Positions 1-7,573 of a DNA stretch of 64,000 nucleotides are shown in pieces. Numbering within the stretch: the first letter of the stretch is position 1; every line of letters starts with the position of its first letter. Source of the stretch: UMGS1279 sp045536815. Its GTDB lineage: Bacteria; Bacillota; Clostridia; Oscillospirales; Acutalibacteraceae. Position numbers and translations under genes: made by a program. Below the pieces are notes generated by a model. That model did not search any database. It was not told where the DNA came from and saw only the letters and a list, made by a program, of their open reading frames with translations. The stretch is taken from positions 1 to 64,000 of the forward strand of contig JAZSOH010000008.1 of NCBI GenBank assembly GCA_045536815.1, given 5' to 3'.

Positions 1-251
1 TCTTTTAGTGTGCGTGGCGGTTCGGGAATAAACATCCAATGTGTAACTTCACCTGCGGAAAATCTCCAAGTCCAATAATATTCTTTTTCACCGCCATTTA
101 CATAACGGTGGTCTTGAAAACGATTTTGTGTTCTTACAGTTATTCCATTTTTGGCTTTAATTGCTACCAAAACTTTAATTGTTTTATGTTTGTAATCTTT
201 CGGTATGCAATCTTCGGGTAACTTGTCGCTTACACTTATCCATTCAGCCAT
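1..251 (-). CDS. DUF551 phage protein (3' end beyond window)
   Basis: The reading frame starts at an ATG (249-251) that overlaps the stop of the upstream gene in a TGATG junction, and runs open off the left edge for 83 codons. The visible protein begins MAEWISVSDKLPED and ends with EVTHWMFIPEPP, the two hallmarks of the DUF551 family found in phage early regions (WISVxDxLP at the N-terminus, VTHWMPLPEPP at the C-terminus). The biochemical function of the family is unknown to me. It is the last visible gene of the leftward prophage early operon. The C-terminal signature has already been reached, so only a few residues are probably missing. Confidence 0.8.
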   Translation of the reverse strand, partial: MAEWISVSDKLPEDCIPKDYKHKTIKVLVAIKAKNGITVRTQNRFQDHRYVNGGEKEYYWTWRFSAGEVTHWMFIPEPPRTLK

Positions 252-433
252 CACCCCTCACCGCCTTTCTGATGCATTTCACATACATCGTTTAATTCGA
301 CTTGAACTGCAAAACCATTTTTTTCATTTGCAAACACAACGCAACAAAACGATTCATCAAAACCACTCCCTACTCGAAAATTGTGTTTTAATCTTTTTAA
401 ATATTTGCAGTTCTCGCATCTTTTTTCGTTCAT
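251..433 (-). CDS. Small cysteine-containing phage protein
   Basis: A 60-residue protein whose N-terminus carries CxxC (MNEKRCENCKYL) followed by further cysteines near residues 30-31 and 51, suggesting a small metal-binding fold. The start ATG overlaps the stop of the 430-771 gene by four bases (ATGA) and its stop overlaps the start of the DUF551 gene, so it is embedded in a translationally coupled early operon. I do not recognise a named family. Short proteins opening with CENCKYL-type motifs are common in Firmicute prophages, but no role can be assigned. Confidence 0.65.
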   Translation of the reverse strand: MNEKRCENCKYLKRLKHNFRVGSGFDESFCCVVFANEKNGFAVQVELNDVCEMHQKGGEG

Positions 434-771
434 TCCTGCTCACCGCCTTTCTCGGTTGGGTGGGCTGTAAAAGCATCTTCTACCCACTTTGATAAAAATT
501 TATACAACTTAAAATCCGTTGTAACACCTTCTTTTTTGCAATCGAAAATCAAATCGGGAACAACATATTTATTCCATCCTTGTTTTGTTGTGTCTATTAA
601 CTGACAATACATAATCGGGTTAAAATCTCCATTGGGCTTTCTACTCGTCCAAGAATAAATAATTCGGTATCTTAAATTATCCTTACTTATCGGAATATCC
701 ATATGAATAGGCAAGTGTTTGTTTGCAAATGGTTTCAAGTTTTCATAAAACCACGCCTTTTCTATTTTCAT
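430..771 (-). CDS. Hypothetical phage early protein
   Basis: A 113-residue soluble protein with no signal peptide, membrane segment or recognisable motif. It is rich in aromatic and basic residues (WFYENLKP, RYRIIYSWTSRKPNG). It is joined to its neighbours by ATGA overlaps on both sides, so expression is coupled within the leftward early operon. I cannot assign a family. Position among small accessory early genes is compatible with a host-takeover or DNA-metabolism accessory role, but that is only inference. Confidence 0.6.
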   Translation of the reverse strand: MKIEKAWFYENLKPFANKHLPIHMDIPISKDNLRYRIIYSWTSRKPNGDFNPIMYCQLIDTTKQGWNKYVVPDLIFDCKKEGVTTDFKLYKFLSKWVEDAFTAHPTEKGGEQE

Positions 772-1175
772 TTCCTCTCTTCTTCCTTTCTCTGCCGCAA
801 TGCCTGCTCCGCTTCCTCTTTGGTGAGGAATACTGTTTTGCCCAACTGTTTTATATCTATATGGCTGATTGTATTTGTTGCTTCGTGGTAAACAATGATA
901 TATTGTTTTCTTTCTTGCCCTCGTATATGAGGAAATTTGCCCAAATGAAAACCAACAACATTTTGCGGAACATAATAACCTTTACCATCTTTAAAAATTA
1001 TAAGTTTATATATCGTATCCCCCACCTTGCAAGGCGGTACTATAACACCATTTGCTAAAAGGTAGTCGGCATATATGCCTAACCATTCTTCAAGTTCTAA
1101 AGGTCTTGTTAACACTTCGGCTACCTTGTTTTCTGCCCCTTTTAACAGCTCTATCAACCTATCTCTATCGGTCAT
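768..1175 (-). CDS. Conserved phage protein (MTDRxRLIELL family)
   Basis: A 135-residue protein beginning MTDRDRLIELL, with a central IADYLLANGVIVPPCKVGD-like stretch (here IYADYLLANGVIVPPCKVGD) and a C-terminal LGKTVFLTKEEAEQAL segment. This combination recurs in early regions of Clostridia prophages; no function is established that I know of. The ATG at 1175 is preferred to the GTG three codons upstream because AAGGAG lies eight bases before it. The stop overlaps the next start by four bases. The K-V-G-D segment looks like a small beta-barrel, which is an impression only. Confidence 0.7.
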   Translation of the reverse strand: MTDRDRLIELLKGAENKVAEVLTRPLELEEWLGIYADYLLANGVIVPPCKVGDTIYKLIIFKDGKGYYVPQNVVGFHLGKFPHIRGQERKQYIIVYHEATNTISHIDIKQLGKTVFLTKEEAEQALRQRKEEERK

Positions 1176-1190
1176 TTGTATCACTCCTTT

Positions 1191-1484
1191 TTAAAATTCA
1201 CCGCACCATATATCCTCAAAATTTCGGTTTTTATAATCAATGGTAATATGTTTTTCTCGGCTCATTTCGTTCAATGCCCTTACACAAGGTCTGCCGTAGG
1301 TGTTATCTTCGCAATAATCACACATAGAGCCATATCCACATTTGCCGTAGTGTTCGGTAGGTTCGTTCATTCCTTTATCGTTGCTCCACCTTTGAAAAGC
1401 ATTTTCCCAATTTCGTTTTTCTTTGTTTTTAGGTTTAGGTGTAGGTTTGACCGCATTGCCAAATATATCAATTTGCAATGTCAT
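1191..1484 (-). CDS. Hypothetical phage protein with Cys cluster
   Basis: A 97-residue protein with an N-terminal MTLQIDIFGN and a central CGYGSMCDYCEDN motif plus a later Cys, probably a zinc-binding loop. The ATG overlaps the stop of the upstream gene (ATGA, 1481-1484). No family is recognised. It belongs to the block of small early genes on the minus strand. Confidence 0.6.
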   Translation of the reverse strand: MTLQIDIFGNAVKPTPKPKNKEKRNWENAFQRWSNDKGMNEPTEHYGKCGYGSMCDYCEDNTYGRPCVRALNEMSREKHITIDYKNRNFEDIWCGEF

Positions 1485-1789
1485 TCGCCCTCAACCTCGC
1501 TTTCAAGCCATTGGATATTATTTTGTATTGTTTCTTCGGCAGTTTTTGTATACAAACCGCTTAATCCTGTATAATGAAATTCCTTGTGGTCGGGAACAAA
1601 ATAAATGTGTTCTATTGCCAATTCCTCAACACTCATATTCCTTATGCGGTCATAGTTGGTTTTTGGCTCTTGTATCTGCTTTTCCAATGCCTCAATTATC
1701 GTGTTTTCAACCTGTTCGGCTTCTGCCGTGCCTTTAATATTCAAACCACAGGCTTTTATTATCCCTATGGCATTTTGGTATTTGTTCAC
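1481..1789 (-). CDS. Hypothetical phage protein (RNMSVEELA motif)
   Basis: A 102-residue protein starting at a GTG that overlaps the stop of the previous gene (GTGA, 1786-1789). The centre holds YDRIRNMSVEELA, a phrase typical of small prophage proteins that carry a short Cys-rich or helical domain after it; here the cysteines usually seen after the phrase are absent. The N-terminal 60 residues look helical. Function unknown. Confidence 0.6.
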   Translation of the reverse strand: MNKYQNAIGIIKACGLNIKGTAEAEQVENTIIEALEKQIQEPKTNYDRIRNMSVEELAIEHIYFVPDHKEFHYTGLSGLYTKTAEETIQNNIQWLESEVEGE

Positions 1790-2010
1790 TTTGCATACAC
1801 ACTCCTTCTTGCATATTTCGGTAAAACTATCTTTACTACGCTGTTTGGTCGCCTATCGCTCCTATGCTTTGCTTCGCTATGTACGTGATTTATACTTTTA
1901 AATCTACCTTCTTTTACTAGGTCATAAGCCGTGCCGCAACAGTCAACAAAATCTTTCTTATCGTAAAATACGAAAAATGTTAGTCTTTGCCCTCCGCCTC
2001 GTTTTGCCAT
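1786..2010 (-). CDS. Hypothetical small basic protein
   Basis: A 74-residue basic protein (MAKRGGGQRLTFFVFYDKKDF...). GAAGGAG precedes the ATG at a normal distance. It has a CC pair near residue 24 and a strongly basic C-terminal third (RRPNSVVKIVLPKYARR), so nucleic-acid binding is possible but unproven. Its stop overlaps the GTG start of the next gene downstream. Confidence 0.55.
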   Translation of the reverse strand: MAKRGGGQRLTFFVFYDKKDFVDCCGTAYDLVKEGRFKSINHVHSEAKHRSDRRPNSVVKIVLPKYARRSVYAK

Positions 2011-2053
2011 AACTATTCTCCTTCTTTATTTAAAATTGGTAGGGAAGAGCATA

Positions 2054-2218
2054 TTACATAATCTCTTCTATAGAACTTATGATGGGTCGAAGCATACTAC
2101 GTTCTCTAAACTTTTTAACGGCTTCTTCTTCCGAAGCAGCTTCTATAATTCTTTCCCCAGTTCGCTCTGGGAAGCAGTCGCAATAATCGGTTTCCCACTC
2201 AATACGAAATTTTTTCAT
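2054..2218 (-). CDS. Small acidic protein, 54 residues
   Basis: A short frame begins at ATG 2216-2218, overlapping the upstream stop by four bases (ATGA), and ends at TAA 2054-2056. The product, MKKFRIEWETDYCDCFPERT followed by an acidic SSEEEAVKKFRER segment, resembles small phage proteins in which a short beta hairpin precedes an EEAxxxF helix. It fills what would otherwise be a gap in an operon where nearly every gene overlaps the next, which supports it being real. Function unknown. Confidence 0.6.
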   Translation of the reverse strand: MKKFRIEWETDYCDCFPERTGERIIEAASEEEAVKKFRERSMLRPIISSIEEIM

Positions 2219-2433
2219 TTCTCAATCTCCTTTGAACCCGAGACGCTTTCTAAAAAACATACAAGTTTCTCATAACATTCAAGACATAAATCTATTCGTT
2301 GACCCGGGCCGGCTCTATATTCGCCCGGCGACCATAATTTTATCAGAGCTGATTCACCAGCTACGGCATGAGCTGAGTGTCCTATTATTTCTGCTCCGCA
2401 AATGTTACATATATATGACAAATATTTACTCAT
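2215..2433 (-). CDS. Zinc-ribbon-like small phage protein
   Basis: A 72-residue protein with a CNICG knuckle near residue 9 and a CLECYE knuckle near residue 54, likely one zinc ribbon. The start at 2433 is chosen because the frame is open for another 70 codons upstream only by running through the 2426-2728 gene, while ATG 2431-2433 overlaps that gene's stop by eight bases, as in the rest of the operon. Function unknown; DNA or protein binding is inferred from the ribbon only. Confidence 0.6.
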   Translation of the reverse strand: MSKYLSYICNICGAEIIGHSAHAVAGESALIKLWSPGEYRAGPGQRIDLCLECYEKLVCFLESVSGSKEIEK

Positions 2434-2728
2434 TTTTAGCACCACACATTGGACAATAAATAAACTCAATTTTCTGCTTAGGGTCGGCTTCGATAATGCT
2501 AAAATTGCAATTTGAACAAATATATTCAACTTCACATGTGCGGTCAAACTTTTCCCATTTACCATGCATAACCGGGGCGACTTTTTCAGCAGGGAGTAAA
2601 TCAAAGCCCTTAACAATAGCAACAATATCGTCAACAGGGTCAAGAGTTTTCATCCCATCAGATATAGCACCCTTGCCATAATTTTTAACAAGTTCGATGG
2701 CTTTTTCGCGTTCTATGTAGTCTTTCAT
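2426..2728 (-). CDS. Phage protein with C-terminal zinc ribbon
   Basis: A 100-residue protein with the layout common in Clostridia prophages: an N-terminal helix (MKDYIEREKAIELV), a linker leading to VAPVMHGKWEK, then a zinc ribbon formed by CSNC and CPMCGAKNE. GGAGG lies just upstream of the ATG. The family is widespread and uncharacterised. Its neighbour at 2215-2433 also has a ribbon, so two small putative metal-binding proteins are made from adjacent genes. Confidence 0.7.
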   Translation of the reverse strand: MKDYIEREKAIELVKNYGKGAISDGMKTLDPVDDIVAIVKGFDLLPAEKVAPVMHGKWEKFDRTCEVEYICSNCNFSIIEADPKQKIEFIYCPMCGAKNE

Positions 2729-2730
2729 AA

Positions 2731-3072
2731 CTATACCTCCGGTTTTATTTTTGTTAAATATTCAATGATGGCTGATTTGCTATCACCGGTTGGATTATAT
2801 AACCTATAAGCGTGTTCTTCATATTGCGCCTTGTAGTTATCTCTATCCGATAGCAGCAGGTGATATATAACGCTTGTTGACTTCTTGTATTTGTTTACTT
2901 TATGCCAACCATCAAATACCATACAAGCGTATTCGGTAGCAATAATCGCCGTATTGTTAGGCAACACCTTTCGGTAAAATTTCAGTTCAAGCTCTGGTAT
3001 CTCTTTCCACAGCTCCCAAGTTTTATAATTATTTAAAAATTCTTCTCTTTGCGTTTTATTTTTAAGTTGCAT
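2731..3072 (-). CDS. Hypothetical phage protein
   Basis: A 113-residue protein beginning MQLKNKTQREEFLNNYKTW, followed by a mixed alpha/beta body (IIATEYACMVFDGW, YKAQYEEHAYRLY). GGAGAG precedes the ATG. The opening 'K-T-R-E-F-L-x-x-Y-x-x-W' is seen in small phage proteins of unknown function that sit close to methylase or replication genes. No catalytic motif is visible. Confidence 0.6.
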   Translation of the reverse strand: MQLKNKTQREEFLNNYKTWELWKEIPELELKFYRKVLPNNTAIIATEYACMVFDGWHKVNKYKKSTSVIYHLLLSDRDNYKAQYEEHAYRLYNPTGDSKSAIIEYLTKIKPEV

Positions 3073-3084
3073 AGTTTTACTCTC

Positions 3085-3843
3085 CTAAAAATTCATCCAT
3101 ATTTTTTCAATTCTATGTAATCCCATCTGTGCTGTCGTTTCTATTTTGTCGGTGTTCCAATCAGCTAAAGCAGAATCGTATAAATCGTTCTCATATCCAC
3201 TTAAAACAATTTTCGATTTGCTTTTTAAAATAACTTCAAGGAGCTCTTTGTGTTTATTGTCGCTAAATTCAAAAGCGTACATATTTTTCTTTCGTAAACT
3301 CTGTAAATATGGCGGGTCAATATATATCAAAGTTTTTTCATCGTTATAACGGCCGATAAGTTCAATTGCATCAATGTTTTCTATTTGTGCATTTTTTAAT
3401 CTCTCAAAACACTCAATGATAGTATTAGGGAGATAATTCCACATAGTTGCGCATCGTGGTCCGCCATATGTTTGAACATTGCGCCAACTTCTTTTGCTAC
3501 TATTACTTGTACCAAAAGATTGATGAAATCTTACAAGAGTTCGTCTAGCTTGTTCAATAGGGTTTTCTGAATAATCATAGCAATTTAAAAATTCATCTCT
3601 TGCAAAGGGTGTTAAGCTAATCAAATTTGCTAACTCTTCCGGGTTATTCCTGCAAACCTCAAATAAATTAACTATATTTCCGTCAATATCATTTATGGTT
3701 TCTATGTATGATGGCTCTTTTTTAAAAAAGACTGCTCCTGAACCAAAAAACGGTTCTAAATAAACTTTGTGTTCAGGAAAGTGTGAAATTATCCAATCTG
3801 ATATTCTCCACTTTGCTCCTGGATACTTCAAAATTGCTTTCAT
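3085..3843 (-). CDS. DNA adenine methylase (D12/Dam class)
   Basis: A 252-residue N6-adenine DNA methyltransferase. The AdoMet-binding motif I is LEPFFGSGAVF near residue 30, preceded by the KYPGAKWRISDWI segment typical of the D12 class, and the catalytic motif IV is DPPY near residue 177. Length is normal. Unlike restriction-associated enzymes it stands alone, with no endonuclease beside it, inside the prophage early operon. Such orphan phage methylases usually protect phage DNA from host restriction or alter packaging and expression; that role is inferred. The target base motif cannot be read from the sequence. The gene starts two bases after the stop of the 3845 gene. Confidence 0.9.
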   Translation of the reverse strand: MKAILKYPGAKWRISDWIISHFPEHKVYLEPFFGSGAVFFKKEPSYIETINDIDGNIVNLFEVCRNNPEELANLISLTPFARDEFLNCYDYSENPIEQARRTLVRFHQSFGTSNSSKRSWRNVQTYGGPRCATMWNYLPNTIIECFERLKNAQIENIDAIELIGRYNDEKTLIYIDPPYLQSLRKKNMYAFEFSDNKHKELLEVILKSKSKIVLSGYENDLYDSALADWNTDKIETTAQMGLHRIEKIWMNF

Positions 3844-3844
3844 T

Positions 3845-4048
3845 TCAACCTCTCCTCGTAATATTCTGAATAGTAATTTTAAGTACAGCGTTAACTGATT
3901 TAAGCCGGTCGTTTTCAGTTTTAAGCTTAGTTATTACTTCTCGAAGGTCGGCGCAAGACTGCTGAAGGACTTCGTTTTGGACCTCAAGCATATTGTTCGC
4001 CCAAAGGATATGTTCGTTTGTCATTGTGTTTATGGCGGGATTATTCAT
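3845..4048 (-). CDS. Small coiled-coil protein
   Basis: A 67-residue protein. The frame is open for 22 more codons upstream, but AAAGGA is placed correctly before ATG 4046-4048 (MNNPAINTM), and the upstream extension would run into the repeat region at 4079-4110. Residues 20-60 form a heptad-like helix (VLQQSCADLREVITKLKTENDRLKSV), so it is probably a coiled-coil dimer. It lies between the putative origin repeats and the adenine methylase. Function unknown. Confidence 0.55.
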   Translation of the reverse strand: MNNPAINTMTNEHILWANNMLEVQNEVLQQSCADLREVITKLKTENDRLKSVNAVLKITIQNITRRG

Positions 4049-4078
4049 TTTAACTGTCCTTTCTATTTCGGTGTCGGC

Positions 4079-4260
4079 GGTGACAGACGGTGACGAGTAT
4101 AACGTCACCCGCAAATGCCTTTATTTAAGCGCTTTTTGAATGTCGGTGACGCGGTGACGCTATTTTTTACGCGCACGTATAAGAGATTTTAAAAAGGCAA
4201 AATTTTTTTCACCGTATAAAATATCTTGTTTTTTCACCGTCACTCCGTCACTCCGTCACC
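4079..4260. repeat. GGTGAC/GTCACC repeat cluster, candidate origin
   Basis: This intergenic stretch carries clustered copies of the hexamer GGTGAC on the plus strand (4079-4084, 4089-4094, 4145-4150, 4153-4158) and the inverse GTCACC at 4104-4109 and 4255-4260. On the right are three tandem 8-base units CCGTCAC(T/C) at 4237-4260. The last two direct copies and the right tandem block flank an AT-rich stretch at 4159-4234. Iterated short repeats beside an AT-rich segment next to the helicase gene are typical of phage or plasmid replication origins. Origin function is inferred; an RNA hairpin or regulatory array is the alternative. Confidence 0.5.
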
Positions 4261-4286
4261 GAAACCTATCAAATTTATTAAAACTC

Positions 4287-6164
4287 TTATATGCTAATCG
4301 ATTCTTCATCCGTTTTTTCAATGGCTTCGTTGGGCAAACGCAGAACATAACAACGGGGCTTGTATGCTTTATCTAAAGAAACCGTTCTACTAGGTTCTCC
4401 ACTTCCACTTTTCCATAAAAGATTATTCTTGTCAGCCCATGCTATAAATGCCTTGGGTGAAAATCCACCGGAAGCACATAACCTGTTAAACGGATTTTTC
4501 AAGATTGCAATATACTCGTTTTTATCCGGGTCGGTAAGATGTCTACCCCAAATTTCTCCTATATGTTCTTCTCCGCTTTGATAAATAAAACATCTATCAT
4601 TAACTGAGCATTCATTTACAATATACTCGTAACATCTTTCGTTCTCAGAAAGTGCCTTTTTGTCTGTGAGGCATTTTTGCAGTTCTGCAAAGCTGAGATA
4701 TTTTCCATCCTCAAAAATCCAATCTGTGGCGAGCTTGTCCGCTAAAATTATGGCTGATAAACTAAGTAATTGCTTGGCCTCATAATTATCATTTTTAATA
4801 GACTTGTATATTTCTTTTTGCATCTCGGCAATACGTTTTTTGCCGATTTGTATAATTTTTCTAACAAATTCTTTGCCTGCAAAACCATAATTGTTTTGAA
4901 AAAAGGATGCTGTAGCGGGACCATCGGGAAATATATCACCCGGCTCGGTCATAAATTCTAAGACACGGTTAATCGCACCGCCTTTTGTTTGGTCGGTAAT
5001 AAGGGGTGTTTCACCAGACGAAATGGTAATGTTTTTCCAGGTTGCCTTATGTGCCAAACCGAGATTAGTGTTACTTCTGTCTTTACCCTCACCACTTGTA
5101 ATTTGATAAATAAGCTGTGAAAAGTTATCTTTGAAATTGTCACGAATTTTAACCGTATCGTCGATTATAAGTGGTAAGTGATTTAGAAAATCCGCCTTTA
5201 CTTCAAACGCTGTTGTTGTGGAATCTGCGTCTGATATATATTTTCCTATCTCTGCATCCGCCCAAATACTGGCCGCGAGCATACCGCAAATCGATTTACC
5301 ACCGCCTGTATCTCCCCATAGGTCAAACCAAAAAGGTAAAAGACCGCAAGGTTCTAAAAGAACACTGGCAAAACTGGCAGCCATCATCACTCTTGGCTCA
5401 ATTCTTCCGGCTTGCCTAATTTCCTTAACAAAATTCAACCACTTAACATAATCGCCTTTTGTTGAGATGGACGAATATAAAGCCAAAAACCTATCTTCGC
5501 TATCATCAAAAATCAGTTCTGAAAAATAGGGCATAAATTCGTTTTCTCTCCAACCCATTTTTACAGTTGCTTTTGAAATGGGCAATTCACCTTCATTAAG
5601 CATTTCTATATCAAAAAGATATTTGGCTAAATTTTTACTCGTATCACTGGAAACCATAATGCCTCTTTCGGCTAAATCTGTTATTTTGTTTCTATTAGCT
5701 ATGACGCTCTTTTTGAAAATTCTTTCTTGCCAAAAACCAAATCGTTTCCAAGCTAACTTTATTTTTTGTGTACCATCCTCTAAGTTAAATATGATTTCGA
5801 TAGGCAAAATAGGATGACAGCAGGCAAGAGAATCTGTGTATGCGCCGGGGTTTGTAATTCCGTATTCATCCGCTTTCCAAAAACCACATTTAAGGTTTGG
5901 ATAATCACCATCAAAATCGGTATAATTTTCAAATGAGTTTTCGCCATCTCGCTTTTTACGTTCCTTCTCTTTGGACTTCATATCCTTTTCTGCTAGCTTT
6001 AGCATACGTTCTACGCGTTTAGCAATGTTCTCGCCGAATTCGCCTGCGCGGTCAATAAGGTCATAACCTAGTTGCTCTCTTATAAGAGGGTCGGGCTCGT
6101 CCATAATCTGAGCTATTAAATCGGGGGAATATAATTCTTTGCCGGTTAGTTTTGAAAAATCCAT
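4287..6164 (-). CDS. DUF927 family ATPase, putative replicative helicase
   Basis: A 625-residue protein. The C-terminal half has a P-loop, GDTGGGKS near residue 275, and downstream acidic segments (LIIDD near residue 327) consistent with Walker B, within the DUF927 domain. The N-terminal 75 residues are helical and charged; a middle segment (GITNPGAY through FGFWQERIFKKS) matches the N-terminal part of DUF927 proteins. Members of this family in phages and integrated elements accompany CHC2 primase fragments and are considered replicative helicase-like ATPases. Here it begins three bases after the primase gene and lies next to the repeat cluster at 4079-4260. I infer that primase and ATPase together initiate element replication. 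Confidence 0.8.
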   Translation of the reverse strand: MDFSKLTGKELYSPDLIAQIMDEPDPLIREQLGYDLIDRAGEFGENIAKRVERMLKLAEKDMKSKEKERKKRDGENSFENYTDFDGDYPNLKCGFWKADEYGITNPGAYTDSLACCHPILPIEIIFNLEDGTQKIKLAWKRFGFWQERIFKKSVIANRNKITDLAERGIMVSSDTSKNLAKYLFDIEMLNEGELPISKATVKMGWRENEFMPYFSELIFDDSEDRFLALYSSISTKGDYVKWLNFVKEIRQAGRIEPRVMMAASFASVLLEPCGLLPFWFDLWGDTGGGKSICGMLAASIWADAEIGKYISDADSTTTAFEVKADFLNHLPLIIDDTVKIRDNFKDNFSQLIYQITSGEGKDRSNTNLGLAHKATWKNITISSGETPLITDQTKGGAINRVLEFMTEPGDIFPDGPATASFFQNNYGFAGKEFVRKIIQIGKKRIAEMQKEIYKSIKNDNYEAKQLLSLSAIILADKLATDWIFEDGKYLSFAELQKCLTDKKALSENERCYEYIVNECSVNDRCFIYQSGEEHIGEIWGRHLTDPDKNEYIAILKNPFNRLCASGGFSPKAFIAWADKNNLLWKSGSGEPSRTVSLDKAYKPRCYVLRLPNEAIEKTDEESISI

Positions 6165-6166
6165 TT

Positions 6167-6682
6167 TTAATCACCCTCTTTCATATATCGAGCTTCGGCA
6201 AGCTCTAGTTCGTACTGTAATATTCCGCGCATATTAAGCGCCATAACCCACAATCCCTTTGGCTTATCCTCGGGTGTATTGGGCTTAAACTCTTTTATAA
6301 TGGTCTCATTTGCTTCATACATATCGAGGGCGGCAAAATACTTGTCCGTAACATCAAAACGTTTTCTAGCGGCATTCTCGCGCTCTCGTTTGATTTTATT
6401 GACCTTGCGCTGCTGTGAGTATGTCATATCGCCGTCAAGCAGGGCGCAGGCACTGTTAAAATCTAGATTTTGCATTTTCATTACAAAGGTAATAACGTCT
6501 CCGTGGGCGCCACAACCAAAGCAGTGAAAGGTGCCTTCGGGATATATTTTGAATGATGCAGTTTTTTCGTTGTGAAAAGGGCACCGGGCAAACCCTTTGC
6601 GGTCTGCTTTAATGCCATAACGGTCAAGCTCTACAGTTAGGGGGTTTAAAGCTCTTATTTTGTCTAGGTCATATCTTTTCAT
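6167..6682 (-). CDS. CHC2 zinc-finger DNA primase fragment protein
   Basis: A 171-residue protein whose first 75 residues are a DnaG-type CHC2 zinc finger: CPFHNEKTASF, then FHCFGCGAHGDVITFV, supplying Cys-His and Cys-Cys ligands. The TOPRIM catalytic domain of full-length DnaG is absent; the rest is a charged helical segment. Stand-alone CHC2 proteins next to DUF927 or D5-type ATPases are common in Firmicute prophages. It overlaps the upstream ERCC4 gene by 14 bases. Role: single-strand template recognition for primer synthesis, probably with the neighbouring ATPase. Confidence 0.85.
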   Translation of the reverse strand: MKRYDLDKIRALNPLTVELDRYGIKADRKGFARCPFHNEKTASFKIYPEGTFHCFGCGAHGDVITFVMKMQNLDFNSACALLDGDMTYSQQRKVNKIKRERENAARKRFDVTDKYFAALDMYEANETIIKEFKPNTPEDKPKGLWVMALNMRGILQYELELAEARYMKEGD

Positions 6683-7124
6683 CGTTCCACTCCAAAAGCT
6701 CTAAAATACGTTTGCCCGTACTACGCTTGGAGCAGAATAGAAAATCAACTCCATAAGAAATGTGCACGCGGTATATTTCATCCATAAGCGCTCGGCCGGA
6801 AACAGTAGTATAACGGCTTTGCCACTTTGCGACATCGGGAATAGACTTTATTTGTCCGCCGTGCTCGCAAAGAATAATCATTTTTATTCCTTGTTCCTTA
6901 GCTCTTCTAACCTCTTTCCAAAATCTTGAATGGTCGGCGCGGTTCATAAGGTTCCGCGCCAGTTCCTCTAAATTTTGCTTGCGGTCAATGGCCAGACTAT
7001 TTTTACCTTCTATCTGATAATCGGCAACGTCGAGCTTTTTTTCTATGTAGTCTATATCGTGTTCAATAAAGTATCGAAGCACGTGAGAATTTTTCTTTTC
7101 TCTTGTGTCAACAATGATTTTCAT
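6669..7124 (-). CDS. ERCC4-domain nuclease
   Basis: A 151-residue single-domain protein of the XPF/Mus81/ERCC4 nuclease superfamily. Visible active-site elements are the N-terminal IIVDTREK, the DVADYQIEG segment, and AIDRKQNLEELARNL, corresponding to the D...ERKxxxD core (here DRK with a downstream Glu). No HhH or helicase domain is attached. In phages, small ERCC4 nucleases process branched or flap DNA during replication or recombination. It is located between ssb and primase, which supports that use. AGGAGT precedes the ATG. Confidence 0.75.
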   Translation of the reverse strand: MKIIVDTREKKNSHVLRYFIEHDIDYIEKKLDVADYQIEGKNSLAIDRKQNLEELARNLMNRADHSRFWKEVRRAKEQGIKMIILCEHGGQIKSIPDVAKWQSRYTTVSGRALMDEIYRVHISYGVDFLFCSKRSTGKRILELLEWNDEKI

Positions 7125-7135
7125 TTAAACAACTC

Positions 7136-7573
7136 CTAAAACGGCAAATCATCATCGGAATCGGAACTCTCGGTAAAATCTTGATGGGAGAGAGTGTCGG
7201 CAAACTGTGTCAAGGGGTCGTTTTCAGGGTTAACGTCTACACTTGGCTTGCTATCTGCCTTGCTACCGCAAAAGTCAACGTTATTTGCTTGAACGGTCCA
7301 AGATACACGTGTCTTACCATCGTCGTCGGTCCATTTTCGGCTTTCCATACTTCCCGAAAGAACAATTTCCTTACCTTTGGTGAAAAACTTAGAAATCATT
7401 TCCCCAAGTCCGCGCCAAGCTATAACGTTAAAAAAATCAGTTATTTTGTCCTCGCCGCTTTTATAAGAACGGTCAACGGCTATCGTAAATGTGCACATAG
7501 AAACACCGCTTTGTGTTTGCTTCAATTCGGGGTCTGCGGTAAGGCGGCCGTGCAAAACAATATAGTTTAGCAT
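7136..7573 (-). CDS. ssb: Single-stranded DNA-binding protein
   Basis: A 145-residue SSB. The OB fold is evident from MLNYIVLHGRLTADPEL, FTIAVDRSYKSG, and DFFNVIAWRGLGE, and the acidic tail ends in DDDLPF, the conserved interaction peptide. This is the phage copy, transcribed with a RecE-type exonuclease and a putative annealing protein; the start overlaps the stop of the annealing protein gene by one base (TAATG). It coats ssDNA made during replication and exonuclease resection. Confidence 0.92.
   Translation of the reverse strand: MLNYIVLHGRLTADPELKQTQSGVSMCTFTIAVDRSYKSGEDKITDFFNVIAWRGLGEMISKFFTKGKEIVLSGSMESRKWTDDDGKTRVSWTVQANNVDFCGSKADSKPSVDVNPENDPLTQFADTLSHQDFTESSDSDDDLPF

Noticed and set aside
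2434..2643. N-terminal extension of the 2215-2433 gene (70 extra codons)
   Set aside because: It is out of frame inside the zinc-ribbon gene 2426-2728, hydrophobic and low-complexity; ATG 2433 fits the overlapping-gene pattern.
3085..3843. Restriction-modification system around the adenine methylase
   Set aside because: Neighbouring genes are small phage proteins; no endonuclease motif (PD-(D/E)XK, HNH) is found next to it, so it is called an orphan methylase.
4079..4260. CRISPR array
   Set aside because: Repeats are only 6-8 bases, irregularly spaced and in both orientations; no cas genes occur in the window.
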